DNA from: Actinomadura coerulea
GTDB taxonomy: Bacteria > Actinomycetota > Actinomycetes > Streptosporangiales > Streptosporangiaceae
Direction of reading: 5' to 3'
Length of the DNA stretch: 64,000 nt
Assembly (NCBI RefSeq): GCF_014208105.1
Contig: NZ_JACHMQ010000001.1
Location: 6,448,001 to 6,512,000, forward strand
Numbering within the stretch: the stretch's first letter is position 1; each line of letters starts with the position of its first letter. The notes below the pieces were generated by a model. It did no database searches. It was not told the DNA's origin and worked only from the letters and a program-made list of their open reading frames with translations. Of the stretch, positions 7,974 to 15,547 are shown piece by piece. The translations under genes were made by a program, and so were the position numbers.

Positions 7974-8459
7974 TCAGTGGCCGTGGGCGCCGGAGGCTCC
8001 TCCTTCGCCCGGTCCCAGGAAGACCGGGGGGACCTCGTTCTCCAGCACGACGCGGCCGAGAAGGCCGGCGAGCGCGTCGCGTTCGGCCGGGCTGAGACCG
8101 CCCGGCAGCTGCTCGATCCGCCGGCAGGTCTCGGTGTAGAACGCGTCTGCGAGCTTGCTGCCCTGAGGGGTCAGCGACACCCGCACGGCGCGCGTGTCCT
8201 GCGGATCAGGTTCGCGCTGGACCAGGCCATTGCGCTCGGTGCGGTCCACCAGGCCGGTGAGGCTCGACTTGGCCAGCCGCAGTGTCGCCCCCAACTCGCT
8301 CATGCCGTACGGCCGCGCCATCAGCACGCACAGCAACTGGCCCTGCTGCGGGGTCAGGCCGTGCTCTCGGCCCGACTCGGCGTACACGGCGTTCACCAGG
8401 AACGAGGACCGCACCAGCGCGGCCACGAGCCCGATGGGACCGTCGTCAGACTTCACCAT
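7974..8459 (-). CDS. MarR family transcriptional regulator
   Basis: Protein of 161 residues with the MarR winged helix: LTPQQGQLLCVLMARPYGMS, recognition region LRLAKSSLTGLVDRTERNGL and wing VQREPDPQDTRAVRVSLT. The C terminus is extended by a short Gly/His-rich tail. It is encoded upstream of the LLM oxidoreductase on the same strand. A TTCGT-GTG-ACGAA palindrome lies about 30 bp before its start and two more lie before the LLM gene, so autoregulation and control of the oxidoreductase are likely. The inducer is unknown; phenolic or redox-active compounds are usual for the family. Confidence 0.93.
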   Translation of the reverse strand: MVKSDDGPIGLVAALVRSSFLVNAVYAESGREHGLTPQQGQLLCVLMARPYGMSELGATLRLAKSSLTGLVDRTERNGLVQREPDPQDTRAVRVSLTPQGSKLADAFYTETCRRIEQLPGGLSPAERDALAGLLGRVVLENEVPPVFLGPGEGGASGAHGH

Positions 8460-8489
8460 TCGGCCAGCGTAACACCGGGGAATCCCGCA

Positions 8490-8504
8490 ATTCGTGTGAC
8501 GAAC
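8490..8504. promoter_or_regulatory. MarR-type operator upstream of the marR gene
   Basis: TTCGT-GTG-ACGAA (8491-8503) repeats the core of the two sites before the LLM gene. It lies 31 bp upstream of the MarR start codon and suggests autoregulation. Confidence 0.7.
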
Positions 8505-8587
8505 TATGCGGCCGGACGGCGCGGTCCGTCACTCCAGGGACGCGTCGCCCGGCGACTCCGGCAGCCGCCGCAGCGGCCGGGAAGACC

Positions 8588-8794
8588 TCAGGGCTGGAGG
8601 AGGAAGAGCTTCCGGTCGACGCGGTCGAGCGCGCCGCCGCGGCCGAAGACCAGACCGGTGGCGAAGTCGACGAGGCGTTTGGCGTCGCCGTCCGTAAGGT
8701 CCGTCAGGTCCATGAGCACGGGCACGCCCTTGCGGAAGAAGTGCCCTACGTACAGGACCTCGTTGTAGTTCTGGGGGCGCAGCGACTTGACCAC
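8588..8794 (-). CDS. Short SepF-like protein
   Basis: Only 68 residues, but nearly all match the conserved core of SepF (DUF552): RPQNYNEVLYVGHFFRKG, PVLMDLTDLTDGDAKRLVDFATGLVFG, then FLLQP at the end. SepF tethers FtsZ to the membrane in actinobacteria; full-length proteins are about 150-220 residues and carry an N-terminal membrane-binding helix, which is absent here. It may be one of the short SepF paralogues known in actinomycetes, interacting with the main SepF or acting outside division. The start is GTG at 8794 with only a weak ribosome site. It stands alone between MarR and a DUF1801 gene. Confidence 0.8.
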   Translation of the reverse strand: MVKSLRPQNYNEVLYVGHFFRKGVPVLMDLTDLTDGDAKRLVDFATGLVFGRGGALDRVDRKLFLLQP

Positions 8795-8915
8795 AGGCCC
8801 AGTCTGCCCGGCGCCTCCCCAGGGTCAAGTGACCCACGCCACAGGAAAGAAATCTCTTCCGAATGTCGATCCGCCCGCCCGCCGAGCGACGCGTTGGCGA
8901 CGAGAGGGGATCGAC

Positions 8916-9275
8916 ATGGGTAGGCACGCGAATGTTCAGGAGTACACGGCGGACGTGCCGGAGGGGCTGCGGGACGTCCTGGAGAAGGCGCTCGCGGTGG
9001 TCGGCGAGGCGATGCCCGAGGTGGAGCCCGCGCTGTGGCACGGCCAGCCGACCTGGAGCCTCGGGAAGCAGCCCGTGTGCTTCCTCAAGGCGTACCCGAA
9101 GTACGTGACGTTCGGTATCTGGAAGGGCCGGCTCGTCGAGGACGGCTCGGGCCGCCTGGAGGCCATGTCCAGGCAGATGGCGGGCGTGAGGCTGCGCACG
9201 CCGGACGACGTCGACGCCGCCCTGTTCGCCGGCTGGGTGAAGCAGGCGCGCTCCCTGGAGGTCAAGAAGGCTTGA
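8916..9275 (+). CDS. DUF1801 domain protein
   Basis: Protein of 119 residues matching DUF1801 (YdhG-like): LRDVLEKALAVVGEAMPEVEPALWHGQPTW, then YPKYVTFGIWKG. The fold is found in many small bacterial proteins of unknown function; some are annotated as iron-chaperone-like, without firm evidence. The ATG at 8916 is chosen because GAGAGGGG lies 6-7 bp upstream; the open frame reaches back to 8787 without a site. It is followed 32 bp later by a helix-turn-helix gene on the same strand. Confidence 0.85.
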   Translation: MGRHANVQEYTADVPEGLRDVLEKALAVVGEAMPEVEPALWHGQPTWSLGKQPVCFLKAYPKYVTFGIWKGRLVEDGSGRLEAMSRQMAGVRLRTPDDVDAALFAGWVKQARSLEVKKA

Positions 9276-9307
9276 CGTCAGGACTCCTTGACGCGCACAC
9301 TCGCACC

Positions 9308-9685
9308 ATGGTCACTCCAGATGGGATCGAGCGAGACATCACGCTGACGAGCGCGGCGGCCCGGTACGACGAGCTGTGGGTCCGGGACGCCGTCGGCGAA
9401 CCACCGCTCCGGCGCGAGGAGGTCCTCGAACTCCTCGCGCTGGGAGAGGTGATCGCGCGGAAGGCGGTCTACGGCCGACAGCTCGCCGTCCGCTCGGCCC
9501 GCCGCGCGGGCGCCTCCTGGGCCCAGATCGGCGGCGCGATGGGCGTCAGCAAGCAGGCCGCCTGGGAGGCGCACGGCAAGTGGATCGACGACCAGGCCGA
9601 GCAGAACCGCCGCAGCGACTACCAGGGCCTCGACAGGGGCCAGGTCGCCGCCGCCCGCCGTCTGGCCGGCGGGGCGGACGAGTAA
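9308..9685 (+). CDS. Small helix-turn-helix protein
   Basis: Protein of 125 residues. After a helical N-terminal half (LTSAAARYDELWVRDAVG, LLALGEVIARKAVYGRQLAV) there is a helix-turn-helix resembling a sigma-70 region 4 or Hin-type motif: RRAGASWAQIGGAMGVSKQAAWE, residues ~72-95. It probably binds DNA, and may act with a partner since it lacks an effector domain. Proteins of this layout are common in actinomycetes and have no assigned role. It lies close behind the DUF1801 gene and may be co-transcribed. Confidence 0.75.
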   Translation: MVTPDGIERDITLTSAAARYDELWVRDAVGEPPLRREEVLELLALGEVIARKAVYGRQLAVRSARRAGASWAQIGGAMGVSKQAAWEAHGKWIDDQAEQNRRSDYQGLDRGQVAAARRLAGGADE

Positions 9686-9814
9686 AGGTCCCAAGGGCCG
9701 CGCCTCCGCGGCGCCGTTCGGCCTGTAGGCGGAGGACATCGCAATAAGCGCAAAAAAGTTTCTCTCCGTTAGCTCTGGGAAATCTGAGTGCTAGAGGGAA
9801 CGGAGGCGATTGGC

Positions 9815-10228
9815 ATGGAGGTCGTTCTTGAAATGACCCTGCCGAGGAACGCGGAGAGCGCTCCGCTGGTGCGGCACACGCTCGACGCCTCCCTCCGCGG
9901 GCTCGGAGTCGGTTCCGAGGTCCGTGCCGATATCGCGCTCGCGCTCGGCGAGGCGTGCGCGAACGTCATTCAGCATGCCGCGGCCGGAAGAGAGTACGAG
10001 GTCCGGGCGCGGATGGACGGGGCGCGGTGCGTCGTGGACGTCATCGACGGGGGTGCGGGGGACGGGGCGGACGGGTCCGCGGCATGGGAGCGCGTGGACG
10101 CGCCGCCGCTGGCCGAGCATGGGCGCGGGCTCCGGTTGATGCGGGCGTTCACGGAGGGGGTTCAGATCGCCTCGCGCGCTCACCGGAACGGGTCGATCGT
10201 GCACTTCGAGAAGTCGTTGGCGACCTGA
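9815..10228 (+). CDS. RsbW-like ATP-binding protein (anti-sigma-type HATPase)
   Basis: Protein of 137 residues with a single HATPase domain. The N box is GEACANVIQHAA, the G1 box is DGGAGDG and the G2 box is HGRGLRLM. Such proteins bind or phosphorylate partners in sigma/anti-sigma switching in actinomycetes. The ATG at 9815 is preferred because CGGAGG lies 7-8 bp upstream; a GTG at 9788 would add nine residues. A paralogue with the same boxes is encoded at 47230-47676, and both are preceded by a GTTAGCT sequence. No anti-sigma antagonist gene is adjacent, but two SpoIIE-type phosphatases lie within 7 kb. Confidence 0.85.
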   Translation: MEVVLEMTLPRNAESAPLVRHTLDASLRGLGVGSEVRADIALALGEACANVIQHAAAGREYEVRARMDGARCVVDVIDGGAGDGADGSAAWERVDAPPLAEHGRGLRLMRAFTEGVQIASRAHRNGSIVHFEKSLAT

Positions 10229-10240
10229 CGGCATGGAACG

Positions 10241-10266
10241 GCCCGGCGGGCTGGTGCCCGCCGGGC
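10241..10266. terminator. Bidirectional terminator
   Basis: A perfect 10-bp stem (GCCCGGCGGG at 10241-10250 and its complement at 10257-10266) with a 6-nt loop separates the convergent HATPase and choice-of-anchor P genes. Confidence 0.75.
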
Positions 10267-10284
10267 CGCGGCTTTCCGGACCGC

Positions 10285-10941
10285 TCAGCCGGTGACTGGC
10301 AGGTCGTGCCTGACCGGCTTCGGCGCGGGGGCCTCGGCGGGGCCGTGCGCGGGGCCGGCGGCCTTGCCGCAGGTGGCGGACGCGACCCGGATGGCGCCCT
10401 TCTTGCCGGGCAGGGAGAGCTCCATGCCGGTGACGGCGAGGCGGCCGTCGGCCATGCGCTGCTGCTTGTTGAGGACCAGGGCCGTCCGGCCGAGGCCGTC
10501 CACGTCGACGGGCACGGTGGTGTTGGGCGGCGGGGTGGAGTCCAGGCGCTTCCCGGCGATCGAGGCGCCGGCGAGGCGGGCGCCGCCCTGGCCGGCGGTG
10601 CACTTGGCGGTGACCGCGTCGGCCAGCAGCTTCGCGGACGGGACGGACAGGTGCGTGACCGCCGAGCGGGCGCGGGAGGCGGAGGCGTCGACGTCCAGCG
10701 CGGACGCCTTGACCAGCTTGGTGCGGTCCTCGCGGAGCACGCTCTTGCGGACGGTGCCGGTGCTGGAGGAGACGGCGGGCACCGGCGGGACGGCGAGCGG
10801 CCCGGTCACGGTCAGCCCGTACGCCGAGCCTTCGCTCCCGGGGGCGGCGGCGAACGCCGGGGCGGGGGCGGCGGCCGCGGCGAGGCCGGCGGCCAGCAGC
10901 CCGGCCGTGGCGAACCGTTTTGCGGCATGGGTGTGACGCAT
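10285..10941 (-). CDS. Secreted choice-of-anchor P family protein ending in LPVTG
   Basis: Protein of 218 residues with a signal peptide (RHTHAAKRFATAGLLAAGLAA, cleavage near AFA-AA). The mature part matches the choice-of-anchor P family: SAYGLTVTGPLAVPP, repeated Val/Ala-rich strands, a CTAGQGG turn and a TCGKAA turn. The C terminus is DLPVTG followed directly by the stop. That is a sortase-like LPXTG motif without the hydrophobic segment and basic tail needed for sorting. Either the anchor was lost, or the motif serves another purpose. It is upstream of nothing on its strand; the L,D-transpeptidase gene lies just before it. Confidence 0.8.
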   Translation of the reverse strand: MRHTHAAKRFATAGLLAAGLAAAAAPAPAFAAAPGSEGSAYGLTVTGPLAVPPVPAVSSSTGTVRKSVLREDRTKLVKASALDVDASASRARSAVTHLSVPSAKLLADAVTAKCTAGQGGARLAGASIAGKRLDSTPPPNTTVPVDVDGLGRTALVLNKQQRMADGRLAVTGMELSLPGKKGAIRVASATCGKAAGPAHGPAEAPAPKPVRHDLPVTG

Positions 10942-10986
10942 GAACTCACTCCGATTCTCTTGAGAGCTGGGGGTGGTGCCGGCCTG

Positions 10987-11793
10987 TCAGGCCGAGACGA
11001 ACACCAGGGAACCGAGCGGCACCCGGGACAGCGCCTTCAGCGCGTCGGCGGGTACGCGCACGCAGCCGTGCGTGACGGCCTTGCCGAACACCGAGGCGTC
11101 GGGCCAGCCGTGGAGTGCGACGGTGCCGGGACCGCCGCCGAAGGTGTCGAGGGTCGCCGAGTGGGTACCGAGCGGCAGGACGATGGGGCTCGGCGTCTTC
11201 TTGGCCGGGGCGAGCGTCGCCATGACGAACGTCCGGCCGGTCGGTGTCGGGGTCTTGCTGTCGCCGACCGCGACGGGCCAGCGGCCCACCGGGTGCGCGG
11301 ACTTCTCCAGGACGAGACGCCTGCGGGTGAGGTCGACGTGGACGGTGTAGGGCGTGTGCGCGGTTTTCAGCGCGGTGCCGGGAATCCACCCGGTCGCCCC
11401 GTTGGGACGGCTGGGGAGAAGCACTCTGCGCCAGTCGCCGGAGGTCTCCACCACGGGCACCCATGTGGGGCCCCCGAGCTCGGTGGTGGGCAGGGTGGCG
11501 AAGCGATGGCCGGCCGGACGGTCGAACACCGGTGCCGGGCTGGTCGGGTGCACGACGAGGCCGTCGGTGGCGCCGTCGGGCGTGGTGTCCGCCGGGGCGC
11601 CGGAGAGCGTCGTGTAGGTCGTGGCCTCGGGGGCCGTGGCGGGGGCGGCGTTCCGGCCCGTGGTCCCGGCCGACGCCGTGCTGTGCCCGGAGGAGGAGCC
11701 GCCGCAGCCGCCGGCGGAAAGGAGCAGGGCAGCGGTGATCCCGCCTGCGGTGACGGCGCGCAGGGAAGGCCGAGGGGCACGGATGGTCGCCAT
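10987..11793 (-). CDS. L,D-transpeptidase (YkuD family), probable lipoprotein
   Basis: Protein of 268 residues. The N terminus carries a basic start, a hydrophobic run and a Cys (LLLSAGGCGG), an approximate lipobox. A low-complexity linker follows, then an SH3-like segment (APVFDRPAG...WRRVLLPSRPNG) and the YkuD domain. The catalytic motif is present as HGWPDASVFGKAVTHGCVRV, residues ~235-254. These enzymes form 3-3 crosslinks in peptidoglycan outside the membrane. It lies 45 bp upstream of the anchor-P gene on the same strand and may share its transcript. Confidence 0.9.
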   Translation of the reverse strand: MATIRAPRPSLRAVTAGGITAALLLSAGGCGGSSSGHSTASAGTTGRNAAPATAPEATTYTTLSGAPADTTPDGATDGLVVHPTSPAPVFDRPAGHRFATLPTTELGGPTWVPVVETSGDWRRVLLPSRPNGATGWIPGTALKTAHTPYTVHVDLTRRRLVLEKSAHPVGRWPVAVGDSKTPTPTGRTFVMATLAPAKKTPSPIVLPLGTHSATLDTFGGGPGTVALHGWPDASVFGKAVTHGCVRVPADALKALSRVPLGSLVFVSA

Positions 11794-11944
11794 GAGCGGG
11801 GATGTTAGTAGTGGCGGGGGCGGCCGTAGCGAGAATGGCGAAATCCGCTCCGGGCGCCGCGTTGTAAATGTAGATAATGCTCTATTTGGAAGGCGCTTTG
11901 CGGAGGGTCACGACTTTACGGGGAAAACGGATTCCATGGACGGT

Positions 11945-12418
11945 TCACGCGAGCATGGAGAGGGAATCGTCGTCGCCGTCCCGGCCGGAGGCCGCCTCGT
12001 GGAACTCGGTCAGCCCCCACAGCAGCGCGGCCTGCGCGGCCGCCGGCATCTCGGCCAGCACGCGGGTGAGGCTCTCGCGCCGCCGCAGCCGGAGCCGGTC
12101 GAGCAGCTCCTGCCCGTCGCCGCTCAGCCGGACGGTGACCTGGCGCCGGTCGCGGCCCGGGTCGCGCGTGAGCAGCCCGGCCGCCTCCAGCCGGTCGCAC
12201 AGCCGGCTCGCCGACGACACCAGGGCGCCGAGCTCGCCCGCCAGCCGGCTGATGTTGACCGGCCCCCGCTCCAGGACGAACAGCGCGCGCAGCTGCGTGG
12301 ACGGAATAGGGACATCCGGGGCATTGTGGGCGCGCGACCATACGTTCAACAGGGTGGAGGCCGCATTGTCGAGCGCAGCCGCGAGGTCCGCGGCGTCCTC
12401 ACCCGACGTGGCCACCAT
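11945..12418 (-). CDS. MarR family transcriptional regulator
   Basis: Protein of about 157 residues with a MarR winged helix: IPSTQLRALFVLERGPVNISRLAGEL, recognition region VSSASRLCDRLEAAGLLTRD and wing PGRDRRQVTVRLS. The ATG at 12418 is chosen as the first position after which the family pattern begins; the frame stays open upstream to 12526, and GGAGG sits only 2 bp before the ATG, so a GTG at 12427 is possible. It is divergent from a SpoIIE-type phosphatase gene 95 bp away, an arrangement seen with RsbU-like regulators. The target is unknown. Confidence 0.88.
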   Translation of the reverse strand: MVATSGEDAADLAAALDNAASTLLNVWSRAHNAPDVPIPSTQLRALFVLERGPVNISRLAGELGALVSSASRLCDRLEAAGLLTRDPGRDRRQVTVRLSGDGQELLDRLRLRRRESLTRVLAEMPAAAQAALLWGLTEFHEAASGRDGDDDSLSMLA

Positions 12419-12513
12419 GCCCTCCACTGTTACACACGACGTCGCCCACGGCATCCCGGGACCTGCGGGTCCGCCGGCCGCCGGAACCGTGCGGCGACGG
12501 GGCGAGGATCGAG

Positions 12514-13695
12514 ATGCACGGTGCACGCGCGGAGAACGGGCCGTTCGAGGCGGCCAGGAAGGCGATCTGGGCGGCCCCGCCGAACGAGGTGATCTCCGTC
12601 GCGGCCGACCTGCTCGACCGGCACGCCGGCGGCACGGACACCGAGGTCCTGGTGATCGACTACCGGCAGACGTTCCTGGTCCGGACGCGCTCCGCCGGCG
12701 ACGACGTCCCCGTGGACAACACGCCGCCGGGCCGGGCGTTCGCGTCGCAGCGGATGGTCCGGGAGGACGGGGGCGGCCTCGCCCACCTGCCGCTGACCGT
12801 GAAGGGGGAGCGGATCGGGATCCTGTCGGTGCGGCTCCCGGACGGCGGGCCGCCCTGGCTGGACGACTTCGCCGGCGTGCTCGCCCGCGCCCTCAAGATC
12901 GCTGATCAGGCCACCGACACGTACCGGCGCCTGCGCCGGCGGACGCGGCTGACGCTGGCCGCCGAGATGCAGTGGGACATGCTGCCCGCGCCCGCCTACG
13001 AGGCGACCGAGCTCTGCTTCGCGGGCCAGTTGGAGCCCGCCTACGCGGTGTGGGGCGACGCGTTCGACTGGGCCGCGTCCGGCGGGCGGTTCACGCTGAC
13101 CGTCAGCAACGGGATGGGGTCGGGCACCGAGTCGGCGGAGCTCACCCATCTGGCGATCAGCGCGCTGCGCAACGCGCGCCGGTCCGGCGGCGACATCGTG
13201 GAGCAGGCCGAGCTCGCCGACGAGGCGGTGTTCGGACGGCACCGGGGCGAGCGGCTCGTGGACGCGCTGCTGCTGGAGTTCGACCTCGCCGACGGGCGGG
13301 TCCGGGCCATCGACGCGGGCTCGCCGAGGATCACCCGGATGCGGGGCGGCACCACGGATCGGATCGGGTTCGAGGCGCAGATGCCGCTCGGGATGTTCGG
13401 CGACACCCGCTACGTGCCCCAGGAGTTCGCCGTGGAGCCGGGCGACCGGCTGGTCATCGTCAGCGACGGCGTGCACGCCGCCCGATCGCCCGCCGGGGTC
13501 CTGTACGGGGACGCCGGGCTGCCCCAGGCGATGCGCGCCACCCGGCTGCAGGACCCGCCCGAGGCCGTCCGGACCATGGTCCGGCACTACGTCGGCTTTC
13601 ACGAGGACACGGAGCCGTCCGACGACGCGGTCATCGTGTGCGTCGACTGGACGGGCCGGAACCCGGACGCGGGCCAGGCGGTCGAGGAAACCTGA
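12514..13695 (+). CDS. SpoIIE-type PP2C phosphatase with GAF-like N terminus, altered active site
   Basis: Protein of 393 residues. Residues ~15-130 look like a GAF-type sensor (VISVAADLL, TVKGERIGILSVRLPD), a short helical linker follows (RRRTRLTLAAEMQWDMLPAP), and the rest is a SpoIIE phosphatase fold. Two metal Asp positions are kept (ERLVIVSDGVH, EPSDDAVIV), and GGD is present as WGDAFD. The core DxxGHG motif reads VSNGMGSG, with Asn in place of the metal-binding Asp. Activity may be reduced or lost. The ATG has GAGGATCGAG upstream. It is divergent from a MarR gene. RsbU-type phosphatases switch anti-sigma antagonists; the partner is not known. Confidence 0.85.
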   Translation: MHGARAENGPFEAARKAIWAAPPNEVISVAADLLDRHAGGTDTEVLVIDYRQTFLVRTRSAGDDVPVDNTPPGRAFASQRMVREDGGGLAHLPLTVKGERIGILSVRLPDGGPPWLDDFAGVLARALKIADQATDTYRRLRRRTRLTLAAEMQWDMLPAPAYEATELCFAGQLEPAYAVWGDAFDWAASGGRFTLTVSNGMGSGTESAELTHLAISALRNARRSGGDIVEQAELADEAVFGRHRGERLVDALLLEFDLADGRVRAIDAGSPRITRMRGGTTDRIGFEAQMPLGMFGDTRYVPQEFAVEPGDRLVIVSDGVHAARSPAGVLYGDAGLPQAMRATRLQDPPEAVRTMVRHYVGFHEDTEPSDDAVIVCVDWTGRNPDAGQAVEET

Positions 13696-13703
13696 CCACC
13701 GCG

Positions 13704-13724
13704 CCGGAGCGGCCGCCGCTCCGG
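13704..13724 (+). terminator. Terminator after the SpoIIE-type phosphatase gene
   Basis: Perfect 9-bp stem (CCGGAGCGG at 13704-13712, complement at 13716-13724) with a 3-nt loop, starting 8 bp after the stop codon. A 13-bp direct repeat (CCGGATGCGCCGG at 13737 and 13767) follows. Confidence 0.6.
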
Positions 13725-13834
13725 TCGCCGCCGCAGCCGGATGCGCCGGGCTCGGCGGGCCGATGACCGGATGCGCCGGTGGGCGCGGAAGGGATCCGCG
13801 AAGCTCTCGTCGCCCCGGTTCAGGCGCCGGGGGG

Positions 13835-15547
13835 TCAGTCGTCCCCGTCTCCGGTGCTCTCCGCGGTGCTTTCGTCGGCGTCGTCTTCGGAGCCGGTCGA
13901 CGGCTGGGCGGGCAGCGTCCACCGGAACGTGGTCCCGGGGCCGGTCTCCGCGTCCGGCCCGGCGTGCTCGCCGGCGTCGAGCCAGATGCGCCCGCCGTGG
14001 TACTCGACGATCTTCTTGCACAGCGCCAGGCCGATGCCCGTGCCGGTGTACTCCTCGCGCGAGTGCAGCCGCTGGAAGATGAGGAAGATCCGGTCGGCGT
14101 AGCGGGGGTCGATGCCGATGCCGTTGTCGGCGCAGCCGAACTCCCACTCGTCCCCGGCGCGGCGGACGTCGATGGTGACGCGCGGCGGCACGCCCTCCCG
14201 CCGGAACTTGATCGCGTTGCCGACGAGGTTCTGGAACAGCTGGACGAGCTGGGTGCGGTCGCCGGGCACGTCGGGCAGCTCCGCCACCTCGACCTCGGCG
14301 CCGGTCTCCTCGCGCAGCGTGGAGAGGTTGTCCAGCGCCTGCCGGACGACCTCGTCCAGGTCGACGGAGTCCTCGGGCCGCGCCATCCGCCCGACGCGCG
14401 AGAAGCTCAGCAGGTCGTTGATCAGGGCCTGCATGCGCTTGGCGCCGTCCACGGCGAACGCGATGTACTGCTTCCCGCGGTCGTCGAGCTGGTCCCCGTA
14501 GCGGCGTTCGAGCATCTGGCAGAAGCTGGCGACCTTGCGCAGCGGCTCCTGGAGGTCGTGGCTCGCGACGTAGGCGAACTGCTCCAGTTCGGCGTTGGAG
14601 CGGCGCAGCTCCTCGGTCTGCTCGTCGAGCCGGCGGGACTTGTCCTCGCTGGTGCGCCACTCCTCGATGATCCGGGCGCGCATCGCGTCGATGATCGCCG
14701 CCAGTTCGTTGATCTCCGCCGGGCCGGAGACGTCGAGGCGGTGCCCGAAGTCGCCCTCGGAGACGGCCCGGACGCGTCCGGTCAGGGACGACACCGGCGT
14801 CAGCACCGTCCGGCGGAACAGCACGGCGAGCAGCAGCGCGGCGACGACGACCATGGCGAGCGCGGCGAACGTGGACCACTGGGCGGTCAGCGCGCGGGAG
14901 TTCAGCTCCGCGGCGGCCCGGTCGTGCATCTCGGTGATGCCGGCCTGCAGCGGCGTCATGTCGCCGCGCGCCTGCACGAGCAGGCGGGTCGCCAGCCGGC
15001 TCTCGCCGCGGTCGACGCCCTGGCCGCCGGGCCCGGCCGCGATCCGGTCGGCGAACCCGGCCCGCCAGGCGCGCGAGTCGGCGGTCGCCTTGGCGAGGAG
15101 CCGGTCGACGTCCCCGTGGCCGGGCACCCCGGCGAGGAGGCGGCGCATGCGGGCGGCGGACGCCGCCTCCTGGCGCACGGCGGCCCGGTACTGCTCGACG
15201 TGCTCGCGCCCGCCCTCCTCGGCGTACGCGCGGATGGCGATGTCCTGCCCGGTGACGGCCGTGGAGAGCCGGAACTGCTCCAGCGTCGCCGGGTCGACGC
15301 GCTCGATCAGGACGTCGCGGGCCTGCTCGTTGCCGTACATCGCCATGCCGGTCTGCACGAACGCGGCCAGCAGGAGGGCGCCGAGGACGGCGGAGCCGAT
15401 CCGGTAGATCTGGACGAGCCGGACCCGGCCCATCCCCTGCCCCTCGGGAATCTGCGCGCCGGGCAGCACGGCGCCCGGCCCGGTGGCCCGGTGCCCGCCG
15501 GCGGGCTCGGCGGCCCGGCCCGCCTCCGCGGACGTCGCGGCGGTCAC
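13835..15547 (-). CDS. Sensor histidine kinase (CHASE3-like sensor, HAMP, HisKA, HATPase)
   Basis: Protein of 570 residues. A first membrane helix (IGSAVLGALLLAAFVQTGMA, ~50-70) and a second (FAALAMVVVAALLLAVLF, ~228-245) enclose an extracytoplasmic helical CHASE3-like domain. HAMP follows (VLTPVSSLTGRVRAVSEGDF), a coiled linker, the phosphoacceptor SHDLQEPLR, N box NLVGNAIKF, and ATP-lid motifs DNGIGID and GTGIGLALCKKIV. The C-terminal tail is acidic. The kinase domain resembles phytochrome-type kinases. It overlaps the upstream receiver-phosphatase gene by 4 bp, so the two are translationally coupled and probably form one signalling unit. Confidence 0.92.
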   Translation of the reverse strand: MTAATSAEAGRAAEPAGGHRATGPGAVLPGAQIPEGQGMGRVRLVQIYRIGSAVLGALLLAAFVQTGMAMYGNEQARDVLIERVDPATLEQFRLSTAVTGQDIAIRAYAEEGGREHVEQYRAAVRQEAASAARMRRLLAGVPGHGDVDRLLAKATADSRAWRAGFADRIAAGPGGQGVDRGESRLATRLLVQARGDMTPLQAGITEMHDRAAAELNSRALTAQWSTFAALAMVVVAALLLAVLFRRTVLTPVSSLTGRVRAVSEGDFGHRLDVSGPAEINELAAIIDAMRARIIEEWRTSEDKSRRLDEQTEELRRSNAELEQFAYVASHDLQEPLRKVASFCQMLERRYGDQLDDRGKQYIAFAVDGAKRMQALINDLLSFSRVGRMARPEDSVDLDEVVRQALDNLSTLREETGAEVEVAELPDVPGDRTQLVQLFQNLVGNAIKFRREGVPPRVTIDVRRAGDEWEFGCADNGIGIDPRYADRIFLIFQRLHSREEYTGTGIGLALCKKIVEYHGGRIWLDAGEHAGPDAETGPGTTFRWTLPAQPSTGSEDDADESTAESTGDGDD

